DNA of 64,000 nucleotides from Streptomyces sp. Ru71. Its GTDB lineage: Bacteria; Actinomycetota; Actinomycetes; Streptomycetales; Streptomycetaceae. Position 1 is the first letter of the stretch; every line of letters starts with the position of its first letter. The notes under the pieces are model-generated. The model was not told the DNA's origin. It worked only from the letters and a program-made list of their open reading frames with translations, and made no database searches. This document shows positions 57,446-64,000 of the stretch, piece by piece. Made by a program: the position numbers and the translations under genes. The stretch covers positions 18,288 through 82,287 of the forward strand of contig NZ_PQSS01000031.1 in NCBI RefSeq assembly GCF_002920535.1, given 5' to 3'.

Positions 57446-58462
57446 TCAGCCCCAGCAGTTCTCCAGGCCGTAGGCGGTGTCCTTGGCGGCGACCCCCGCC
57501 TGCGCCTTGTCGGTGATCAGGGTGACGCCGGTGTCGGTGTAACCCGACGCCTTCTTGCCGCTCTTGGCGTAGGCCACGACGGCCTTGACGCCTTCGCCGG
57601 CCATCTTCAGCGGGTACTGCTGTGAGGTCGCGGCGATCTTCCCGTCCTTGACGGCCCGGGTGCCGGTGCAGCCGCCGTCGACCGAGACGATCAGTACGTC
57701 CTTCTCCAGCCCCTTGGCCTTCAGCGCGGTGTACGCACCCAGGGCGGCCGGCTCGTTGATGGTGTAGACGAGGTTGATGCCCGGCTCCTTCTGCAGGCAG
57801 TTCTCCATCGCCGTCTGGCCCTTGGCCTGGTCGCCGCCCGTGTCCTGGGCGCAGACGACGTCCTTGTCGGTGGCACCGAAGCCCTTGAGGAACCCGTTGT
57901 GCCGCTGCACGCCCACGGAGACGCCCGGCGCGAGGTCGAGGGTGGCCACCTTCGCCGCCTTGCCCTTCATCGCGGCCTTGGCGTACGCGCCGATCAGTTC
58001 GCCGGCGTGGAGGTTGTCGGTGGCGAAGAGGGCGTCGACCGCGCTCTGCGGCTCGGTCGGGGTGTCCAGGGCGATGACCAGGACACCCTTGGCCCGGGCC
58101 TTCTCCACCGCGGGCACGATCGCCTTGGAGTCGCTCGGGGTGATCAGGATGCCCTTCACACCGGCGGCGACCATGTTCTCGATGGCGGTGACCTGACCGG
58201 CGTTGTCCCCGTCGAACTTGCCCGCGGCGGTCATGAGTTGGACGCCCTCCGCCTTGGCGGCCTGCTCCGCGCCCTCCTTCATCTTCACGAAGAACGGGTT
58301 GGTGTCGGTCTTGGTGATCAGGCCGACCTTGACCTCGCCCGAACCGGCGGCGGTGGAGCTCGATCCGGAGCCGGATCCGCAGGCCGTCAGGGTGAGGGCC
58401 GCGACGCCGGTGCACGCGGCGACTCTGAGGAGGAGGGAGGTCGGACGAGAGGTGCGAGACAT
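57446..58462 (-). CDS. sugar ABC transporter substrate-binding lipoprotein
   Basis: A 338-residue periplasmic-binding-type protein of the RbsB/FrcB class. The signal peptide ends in LTLTACGSGSG, a clean lipobox with Cys near residue 28, followed by a Gly/Ser linker. KVGLITKTDTNPFFVKMKEGA is the first binding-fold strand and loop. ILITPSDSKAIVPAVEKARAKG and VIALDTPTEPQSAVDALFATDN are hinge and ligand-side blocks. Given the neighbouring levanase it likely binds fructose or a small fructo-oligosaccharide. AGGAG precedes the ATG at 58460-58462. It is the first gene of the minus-strand transporter operon, with two operator-like palindromes just upstream. Confidence 0.92.
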   Translation of the reverse strand: MSRTSRPTSLLLRVAACTGVAALTLTACGSGSGSSSTAAGSGEVKVGLITKTDTNPFFVKMKEGAEQAAKAEGVQLMTAAGKFDGDNAGQVTAIENMVAAGVKGILITPSDSKAIVPAVEKARAKGVLVIALDTPTEPQSAVDALFATDNLHAGELIGAYAKAAMKGKAAKVATLDLAPGVSVGVQRHNGFLKGFGATDKDVVCAQDTGGDQAKGQTAMENCLQKEPGINLVYTINEPAALGAYTALKAKGLEKDVLIVSVDGGCTGTRAVKDGKIAATSQQYPLKMAGEGVKAVVAYAKSGKKASGYTDTGVTLITDKAQAGVAAKDTAYGLENCWG

Positions 58463-58522
58463 GAAAGGACTCCTGCGGGAATGCGAGGGGCGCGGTCGGC
58501 ATCGGAGCATGCCGTCCCGAGG

Positions 58523-58552
58523 TGTCATCGTTGACTTATGTCATCGTTGACA
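58523..58552. promoter_or_regulatory. tandem LacI-type operators before the transporter operon
   Basis: TGTCATCGTTGACT at 58523-58536 and TGTCATCGTTGACA at 58539-58552 are two near-palindromes spaced 16 bases start to start. They lie 60-90 bases upstream of the binding-protein ATG. Similar sites occur before the divergent levanase gene, so one regulator probably controls both; the LacI gene of the locus is the natural candidate. Confidence 0.75.
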
Positions 58553-58747
58553 CCGCATGGCGAGGATGATGGCCCCCGTCTCCCGGCAACGTCAATGCTT
58601 TGTGTGGGACACAAGTCCGTAACGTGTGGAGGGGCTGCCCGCTTCGCGCCCGCTTCCGTCCGCATCGCCGGCACGGCTCCCGTCGGAGCAATCGCGCCCG
58701 AACCGTTGACGTCTCGGCCGGATCTCGCCCATCATCGGGCCACTCGA

Positions 58748-58777
58748 TGTCATCGATGACACAAGTCAACGATGACA
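58748..58777. promoter_or_regulatory. tandem LacI-type operators before the levanase gene
   Basis: TGTCATCGATGACA at 58748-58761 is a perfect 14-base palindrome, and AGTCAACGATGACA at 58764-58777 matches it with two changes; the spacing is again 16 bases. They lie about 110-140 bases upstream of the levanase ATG. The whole 422-base gap 58463-58884 holds these sites and no gene. Confidence 0.78.
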
Positions 58778-58884
58778 CCCGGTCGGCGGCGTGGACGACG
58801 ATGCCGGCCAGGGCACCCCCTTCCGGTCGTTCACGCCGGGCCGGCGCGATCGCCGCGTGGACGGCCGCAGCAGAGGAGACAGCC

Positions 58885-61443
58885 ATGAGCTCAAGACGTA
58901 TGTCCCGGCATGCCCGCGTGCGGACTCTCGCCGCGGTGGCGACCGTCTGCGCCCTGTCGGCCGCGCCGCTCGCCCCCGAGGCCGTAGCCGCCGACGCCGC
59001 CTCGCCGTACACCGAGACCTACCGTCCCCAGTTCCACTTCACCCCGGAGAAGAACTGGATGAACGACCCCAACGGGCTCGTGTACTACAAGGGCGAGTAC
59101 CACCTCTTCTACCAGTACAACCCCAACGGCAACTCATGGGGCGACATGTCCTGGGGGCACGCGGTGAGCGAGGACCTCGTGCACTGGAAGCAGCTGCCGC
59201 TCGCCCTGTCGCACGACGAGAGGGAGATGGTCTTCTCCGGCAGCGCCGTCGTCGACTGGGACAACACCACCGGCTTCGGCAGCAGGACCGATCCCCCCAT
59301 GGTGGCGGTGTACACCAGCCTCGACAGATCCACCGGCAAGCAGGCCCAGGCCCTCGCGTACAGCACCGACCGCGGCAGAACGTGGACCAAGTACCGGGGC
59401 AACCCCGTCATCGACATCGGCTCCACCGACTTCCGCGACCCCAAGGTCCAGTGGTACGCCCCCACCAAGAGCTGGCTGATGACGGTGTCGCTGTCCGCCG
59501 AGCACAAGGTGCGGTTCTACTCGTCGAAGAACCTCAAGGACTGGACCCTGCTCAGCGACTTCGGGCCGTCCGGCGCGACGGGCGGCGTATGGGAGTGCCC
59601 CGACCTGTTCCCGCTCGCCGTCGACGGGGACAAGAACAAGATCAAGTGGGTCCTGGTCGTCAACATCAACCCCGGTGGCATCGCGGGCGGTTCGGCGGCG
59701 CAGTACTTCATCGGCGACTTCGACGGCGAGAAGTTCACCGCGCAGGACAAGGGCACCTACACGCCGCCCGCCGGCACGGTCGTACAGGACTTCGAGGGCA
59801 CCGACTTCGGTTCGTGGACGACCACCGGCACCGCGTTCGGCCAGGCACCGGCAGCCGGGGCGCTGGACGGCCAGGGAAGCGTCGACGGCTTCGACGGCAC
59901 GGGCCTCGCCAACAGCTTCCACTCCGGTGACGGCAGCACCGGCACCCTGACCTCGCCCCCGTTCACCGTCGACAGCAAGTACCTCAACTTCAAGGTCGGC
60001 GGCGGTCGGCACCCGCACGTGGACGGCACCCTTCTGAAGCAGGCACCCCCGCCCGCGGGCACGGTCCTCGCCGACTTCGAAGGCGGCACCTACGGCGACT
60101 GGACGACGACCGGCGACGCCTTCGGCGCCGCACCGGCCGGCGGCACCCTGCCCCACCAGCAGGAGGTCTCCGGCTACCTGGGCAGCGGCCTGGTCAACAG
60201 CTTCCTCGACGGCGACTCCACCACGGGCACCCTCACCTCGCCCGAGTTCACCATCGACAAGGACTACGTCGACTTCCTGATCGGCGGCGGCAACCACCCC
60301 GCCGCTTCCGGCAACCCGACCGCCGTCGAGCTCCTCGTCGACGGCAAGGTGGTCCGCAGCACCACCGGCCAGGACGCCGAGGCCCTCAACTGGGCGTCGT
60401 GGGACGTCAAGGACCTCGCCGGCCAGAAGGCGCGGATCAGGATCGTCGACGACAACACCGGCGGCTGGGGCCACATCAACGTCGACCAGATCACGCTGTC
60501 CGACACCCAGGCGCGGCCCGTCTCCCAGGAGACGTCCGTCAACCTGCTCGTCGACGGCCGAGTGGTCCACAGCGCCACCGGCTCCAACAGCGAGACCCTG
60601 GACTGGGCCTCCTTCGACATGCGCCCCTACCTCGGCAAGCAGGCTCAGATCCAGATCGTCGACATGAACACCGCGGGCTGGGGCCACATCCTCGCCGACC
60701 GGTTCACCGCCGCCGACACCCCCGCGAAGTCCGCCGTGCAGCGCGCCGACTGGGCCGACTACGGCAAGGACTACTACGCGGCCGTGTCCTGGGAGAACTC
60801 CCCGGGCGGCAAGCGGTACATGATCGGCTGGATGAACAACTGGGACTACGCCGGCTCCATCCCCACCTCACCCTGGCGCGGCGCGCAGAGCGTCCCCCGG
60901 GAGATGGCCCTGCGCACGATCGACGGCCGCCTCCGCCTGACCAGCAAGCCGGTGAACAGCCTGGCGTCCCTGCGGCGTGACCCCGTCTCCGTGACCGGGA
61001 CGACCGTCGAGAACACCTCGAAGCCCATCACCGGCATCCCCGAGGGCAAGGCACTCGACATCGAGGCCACCTTCACCCTCAAGGACGCCGAACGCTTCGG
61101 CCTCAAGGTGCGCACCGGCGCCGGGGGAGAGGAGACGGTGATCGGCTACGACACCACGACGCAGGAGCTGTACGTCGACCGCACCCACTCCGGCGCGGTG
61201 GACTTCAGCAACAGCTTCCCCGGTGTCCAGACCGCGCCGCTGAAGGCCCGCAACGGCAAGGTGACGCTGCGGATACTCGTCGACTGGTCGTCCGTCGAGG
61301 TCTTCGGCGGCAGCGGCGAGGCCGTGATCACCGACCAGATCTTCCCCGACCCGGCCGGCCAGGGAGTGCAGGTCTTCGCCCAGAACGGCTCGGCGACGCT
61401 GGACGAGGCCGTCGTCTGGCACCTCGATTCCGCACACGACTGA
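58885..61443 (+). CDS. secreted GH32 levanase/fructanase with inserted modules
   Basis: An 852-residue extracellular glycoside hydrolase that cleaves fructans. The signal peptide runs to about residue 36 (VAA-DAA). The five-bladed propeller has the nucleophile Asp61 in WMNDPNG, the stabiliser Asp185 in FRDPK and the acid/base Glu237 in ECPD. The catalytic domain is then broken by an insert, about residues 293-612. The insert has two related modules starting DFEG (302 and 397) and two related segments with LLVDG(K/R)VV and GWGHI (481 and 552). After it the propeller resumes (YYAAVSWEN, GWMNNWDYAG), and the C-terminal GH32 beta-sandwich ends with VDWSSVEVFGGSGEAVITDQI. GAGGAG precedes the ATG. 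The monooxygenase gene follows by 15 bases. Confidence 0.92.
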   Translation: MSSRRMSRHARVRTLAAVATVCALSAAPLAPEAVAADAASPYTETYRPQFHFTPEKNWMNDPNGLVYYKGEYHLFYQYNPNGNSWGDMSWGHAVSEDLVHWKQLPLALSHDEREMVFSGSAVVDWDNTTGFGSRTDPPMVAVYTSLDRSTGKQAQALAYSTDRGRTWTKYRGNPVIDIGSTDFRDPKVQWYAPTKSWLMTVSLSAEHKVRFYSSKNLKDWTLLSDFGPSGATGGVWECPDLFPLAVDGDKNKIKWVLVVNINPGGIAGGSAAQYFIGDFDGEKFTAQDKGTYTPPAGTVVQDFEGTDFGSWTTTGTAFGQAPAAGALDGQGSVDGFDGTGLANSFHSGDGSTGTLTSPPFTVDSKYLNFKVGGGRHPHVDGTLLKQAPPPAGTVLADFEGGTYGDWTTTGDAFGAAPAGGTLPHQQEVSGYLGSGLVNSFLDGDSTTGTLTSPEFTIDKDYVDFLIGGGNHPAASGNPTAVELLVDGKVVRSTTGQDAEALNWASWDVKDLAGQKARIRIVDDNTGGWGHINVDQITLSDTQARPVSQETSVNLLVDGRVVHSATGSNSETLDWASFDMRPYLGKQAQIQIVDMNTAGWGHILADRFTAADTPAKSAVQRADWADYGKDYYAAVSWENSPGGKRYMIGWMNNWDYAGSIPTSPWRGAQSVPREMALRTIDGRLRLTSKPVNSLASLRRDPVSVTGTTVENTSKPITGIPEGKALDIEATFTLKDAERFGLKVRTGAGGEETVIGYDTTTQELYVDRTHSGAVDFSNSFPGVQTAPLKARNGKVTLRILVDWSSVEVFGGSGEAVITDQIFPDPAGQGVQVFAQNGSATLDEAVVWHLDSAHD

Positions 61444-61458
61444 CAAGGACACGAGACC

Positions 61459-61761
61459 ATGAAGAAGACCCTGTTCGCCGAGTTCACCGCCCGGGAGGGG
61501 GCCGAGGCGGAAGTCTCCCGCCTGGTCGGGGACTACGCCGCGCGGGTGCGTGAGGAAGAGGGCAACCTCGTCTTCGACGTCTACACCAAGGCGTCCGAGC
61601 CGCGCGCCTTCTGGATCTTCGAGGTGTACCGCGACGCGGCCGCCTTCGAGACCCACCTGAAGGCCCCGTACGGGCCCCCGTTCAACACCGCCCTGGCACC
61701 GCTGATCGAGGAGGACGCTTCCGTACTGACCTTCCTCGACCCGCAGGCGGGGAATCCCTGA
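61459..61761 (+). CDS. antibiotic biosynthesis monooxygenase (ABM) domain protein
   Basis: A 100-residue ferredoxin-like dimeric protein. KKTLFAEFTAREGAEAEVSRLV, EEGNLVFDVYTKASEPRAFWIFEVYRD and FETHLKAPYGPPF match the YgiN/ABM family of cofactor-free quinol or aromatic monooxygenases. It begins 15 bases after the levanase stop, so it is probably on the same transcript; no link to fructan breakdown is obvious. Small cytosolic protein, function inferred from family only. Confidence 0.85.
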   Translation: MKKTLFAEFTAREGAEAEVSRLVGDYAARVREEEGNLVFDVYTKASEPRAFWIFEVYRDAAAFETHLKAPYGPPFNTALAPLIEEDASVLTFLDPQAGNP

Positions 61762-61771
61762 CGGGCAGTCC

Positions 61772-61947
61772 TCACAGCGCTGTCCACTCGCTGGACGTGG
61801 TGACCTCGTCCAGTACGTCCGGCAGTGGCTCGGTGCCGAGCCCGGCCGGCGGGGACGTCGAGGTGGCCGTCGGTGAGGACGAACGGCTCGGTGACGTCGG
61901 TGGCGAAGTAGCGGCTGGAGCCGGACGTGTCGCCGGGCAGGGTGAAG
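61772..61947 (-). pseudogene. 3' fragment of an enolase-superfamily gene
   Basis: Two short frames on the minus strand together read LPGDTSGSSRYFATDVTEPF and VLTDGHLDVPAG, then, after a frame change near 61850, LGTEPLPDVLDEVTT to a TGA at 61772. This looks like the C-terminus of a mandelate racemase/muconate-lactonising-type enzyme. The rest of the gene is missing; homology ends close to where the MBL fragment begins on the other strand. Decayed remnant, family call moderate. Confidence 0.5.
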
Positions 61948-61953
61948 CGCACG

Positions 61954-62182
61954 TCCCACCAGAAGGGCGTGATCGAGGGCGCCGCGGAGTTCCGGCGCCG
62001 GCTGGACGCCTTCGCCGGTGTGGTGGAGAAGCTGGAGGCGGCGCTGCTGGCGTTCCTCGGCGAACCGCGCACCGTCGAGGAGATCGTCGACCATCGGCTG
62101 GACGGCGGTGCAGCACCTGGACCGGCTCCTGAGTGAGGGGCGGGTCGCGCAGGTGGAGCAGGGGCGGTCCCGGGCGACGTAG
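61954..62182 (+). pseudogene. truncated second copy of the MBL-fold hydrolase gene (3' end)
   Basis: The sequence from the SHQKGVIEG codons to the stop TAG at 62180-62182 repeats the 3' end of the gene at 53506-54405 with about 8 differences in 229 bases. A 50-base deletion after the EIVDHRL codons shifts the frame. Everything encoding the zinc-binding HxHxDH part is absent, so the copy is not functional. It is also the right member of the direct repeat bracketing the fructan locus. Confidence 0.85.
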
Positions 62183-62243
62183 CCCACGAGGCCGACGGAC
62201 GCATGTGCGTCATGAGGTCTGGAGGCATGTACATCCTCGCGCT

Positions 62244-63425
62244 CTAGTCCGTGTCGGCCGGGACCTCTCCCATCACCTCGGCGATGGCCGTGGCGACGTC
62301 CGGCATGCCCCAATAGGCGGAGTGGGTCCACAGCCCCGTACTGGCGGCATGGGGGACGGGTCGGTCGATGGGGCTACTTCCGTCGCTGAGCTGGAAGACC
62401 TTTGAGGCGGCGAAGGCCAGCATGTCCAGGGGCTCCCAGAGATTGGTCCAGCGTGCGAGCGAGGCGGGCAGGCGGACCGGCGCGTGCCCGGAATAGGGCA
62501 GGAGCCGGCCACCACGCGGGTCACAGACGTGGAAGAAGGCGGGCTGGGATCCGAAGGTGATCAACTGCTCGATCCACAGCGGTGCACGTGCGGTGGCCAT
62601 GTCCACCGAGATGACGCCACCGAGGCTGTGAGCGATCACCCGTAGCGGGTTTTCCGGACCGCGGCCGAGTTCCGGGTCGACCTCGTCCATCCGTGCTCGG
62701 ACACGGGCGTGAATGGCGTCACGGTGGCGTTGGTAGACCAGGACGTCGCCCAGGAAGCGAGTGGTGCCGGGCCCGAAGCGGGTGCGTACCGCGTCGTTCA
62801 TGCGCCCGGCTACGGCGCCGATTGCCGCACCTGCCACCCTATCGAGGTCGCGGAGCCGCCGCCGGACCAGCTCCCTCAGACGCCCCGGCTCGCCGCGCAG
62901 ACCGTCGTATCCATACGCGTCGTCCTCGTGGATGTCCGTGTCCAAGAGCGCCTGAGCCAGAGCTCGGCCGGTCTCTGCCAGCAAGGCGGCATCGTTGGAT
63001 CGGCTGAGCCAGCGGGTGTCCGGCCATTCCTCGGCGAGGCAGTCCATGATGTCGTCGGGCCTGGGGCGGCCAAGGCCAGGGGCATCGCGCAGAGGACCAG
63101 TGTCGGTGGCCAGCTTGTCGCGCAGAGCGGTCTCGATGATCTCCAACTGAGCGGGCACGTTCGGCTGTTCGTCCAAGAGACAGTGCGGAACGGTACTCTG
63201 CGGCGTCTCGTCCCGTAGGACGCCACCGGCCCCGACGATCGGTGCACGGGCCGTGTCCCGGGCAGGGAGGGCCGCGGTGATGAAGCGGTCCTCGGCGCCG
63301 AGGTCGCCCCAGTACACCGGCACCATGGGGATACCCGTCGCGGCCTCAAGGCTCGCCACGGCCGCGGTGAAGCCGTCCCGGTCGCGGTTGGCGACCCCGT
63401 GGATGACGAAGACCGGCTCTGACAT
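62244..63425 (-). CDS. alpha/beta hydrolase (lipase-like) downstream of a CHAT gene
   Basis: A 393-residue protein. EPVFVIHGVANRDRDGF is the oxyanion strand (HG), and VIAHSLGGVISVDMATA is the nucleophile elbow with Ser in GHSLGG-like AHSLGG. WEPLDMLAFAASKVF with its Asp and TGLWTHSAYWG with a late His complete a plausible triad. The N-terminal half has a lid-like helical insert (RRRLRDLDRVAGAAIGAVAGR) that could touch membranes. AAGGAG lies ten bases before the ATG at 63423-63425. It follows the CHAT-protein gene by 71 bases on the same strand. Esterase or lipase activity is inferred. Confidence 0.78.
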   Translation of the reverse strand: MSEPVFVIHGVANRDRDGFTAAVASLEAATGIPMVPVYWGDLGAEDRFITAALPARDTARAPIVGAGGVLRDETPQSTVPHCLLDEQPNVPAQLEIIETALRDKLATDTGPLRDAPGLGRPRPDDIMDCLAEEWPDTRWLSRSNDAALLAETGRALAQALLDTDIHEDDAYGYDGLRGEPGRLRELVRRRLRDLDRVAGAAIGAVAGRMNDAVRTRFGPGTTRFLGDVLVYQRHRDAIHARVRARMDEVDPELGRGPENPLRVIAHSLGGVISVDMATARAPLWIEQLITFGSQPAFFHVCDPRGGRLLPYSGHAPVRLPASLARWTNLWEPLDMLAFAASKVFQLSDGSSPIDRPVPHAASTGLWTHSAYWGMPDVATAIAEVMGEVPADTD

Positions 63426-63496
63426 GATCGATGGCTCCTTCGGGATCGCTGGATCGGCCGGTAGCTGGTGCGAGCAGGCAAGATGTCGGTTCTCGG

Positions 63497-64000
63497 TCAA
63501 GGCGTTGCTCTGGTCGTAGCTGTGGCGGCTGGACTTCCATACACGGCGTACGCGAGCCAGGTCGGGTCGCCGTCCACGTCCCGGATGGCCTGGCGGGCCT
63601 TCATCGACGCTTCTCCCAACGGAAGCCTGTCGGTGATCAGGTGGGTGTAGAAGGCGTCCGCATAGGCCAGTGCCGAGTCCGAACGCACCGGCCACAAGGT
63701 GCCGACGAACGCTCCTGCACCCGCTTCGAGGAACTGCGGGGCCCAGCCCAGGGATGTGGAGTACCAGTCGATCTGGCCGGCGCTGCGGCATGCGTTGAAG
63801 AACACGAGTGGGCGTGTGGCGCCCAGCGAGCGAGATCCTTGAGCGGTCGCGAGGTCCAGTGGGTCGAAGAGACCATCCGCCATGGTGACCTGGGAGCCGG
63901 TCTCCCGGAAGGCGTTGTGGCAGGCGAAGTGCAGCAGTCCGGCCATTCCGTCATCGAGGCGGCTCTGGATCTCCGCTCCCCGGGTCAGAATGCCTCCGTC
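63497..64000 (-). CDS. CHAT-domain (caspase-like) protein, 5' end outside window
   Basis: The C-terminal 167 residues of a CHAT peptidase domain are visible, and the frame stays open to the window edge. MAGLLHFACHNAF carries the catalytic His, and RPLVFFNACRSAG the catalytic Cys. GAGAFVGTLWPVRSDSALAYADAFY and LGEASMKARQAIRD are the conserved C-terminal blocks. CHAT proteins are caspase-fold proteases used in bacterial immunity and conflict systems, activated by sensors and cutting a partner. The next gene downstream, a lipase-like hydrolase, is a candidate partner; this is inference from order only. Confidence 0.88.
   Translation of the reverse strand, partial: DGGILTRGAEIQSRLDDGMAGLLHFACHNAFRETGSQVTMADGLFDPLDLATAQGSRSLGATRPLVFFNACRSAGQIDWYSTSLGWAPQFLEAGAGAFVGTLWPVRSDSALAYADAFYTHLITDRLPLGEASMKARQAIRDVDGDPTWLAYAVYGSPAATATTRATP

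Noticed and set aside
58600..58884. Longer levanase start giving an N-terminal extension
   Set aside because: The extension would cover the operators and lacks a signal-peptide pattern; the ATG at 58885 has GAGGAG and a proper signal peptide.
61581..62234. 217-codon minus-strand frame across the fragment region, as one gene
   Set aside because: It joins antisense of the MBL fragment, a piece of the enolase-type fragment and antisense of the monooxygenase gene; only the middle piece is family-like.

Overview
The window reads as chromosomal DNA from a Streptomyces-like actinobacterium. GC content is very high, coding frames have near-saturated GC at third codon positions, GTG starts are frequent, overlaps of the ATGA/GTGA type are common, and several families are typical of the group (monomeric isocitrate dehydrogenase, GlxA-type regulator, SpoIIE/GAF phosphatase, STAND and CHAT proteins). 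No rRNA, tRNA, CRISPR array or intact insertion sequence was seen.

Left part (1-28.9 kb). This is mixed housekeeping and accessory material: the 5' part of icd; a tight three-gene minus-strand set (two-helix membrane protein, STAND ATPase with helical repeats, DUF4186 protein) in which the first two share a short Gly/Ala-rich ANTG motif; an MscS channel; an amino-acid permease; a glycerol-kinase-like/FAD oxidoreductase operon; a molybdopterin-oxidoreductase remnant; a crotonase; a UPF0104-type membrane protein; an ABC exporter behind what looks like a MerR-type promoter; a pentapeptide-repeat protein; a GlxA/dienelactone hydrolase divergon; a cyclophilin; a GMC oxidoreductase; a SpoIIE phosphatase; and a glycosyltransferase-MFS-propeller operon.

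Middle part (28.9-53.4 kb). This is a large exopolysaccharide cluster of the Wzx/Wzy type. It starts with a hairpin-rich leader and a polyprenyl-phosphate sugar transferase. It holds sugar-nucleotide genes matching, type for type, the five steps to UDP-2,3-diacetamido-mannuronic acid (6-dehydrogenase, 3-dehydrogenase, aminotransferase, N-acetyltransferase, 2-epimerase). It also has a second aminotransferase/PglD-type pair, four glycosyltransferases including a WecG/TagA type, a Wzx flippase, three Wzz-like proteins (one fused to an O-antigen-ligase-type polymerase), a large secreted protein, a beta-helix lipoprotein and an unassigned toroid-like protein. The 2-epimerase gene carries an apparent one-base frameshift.

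Right part (53.5-64 kb). An MBL-fold hydrolase is followed by a fructan-utilisation locus: a LacI regulator (apparently frameshifted), a ribose/fructose-type ABC transporter, paired palindromic operators, a secreted GH32 levanase with inserted modules, and a small monooxygenase. Just after it lie decayed fragments, including a partial second copy of the 3' end of the same MBL gene, so the fructan locus is bracketed by direct repeats. The window ends with an alpha/beta hydrolase downstream of a CHAT (caspase-like) protein that runs off the edge.
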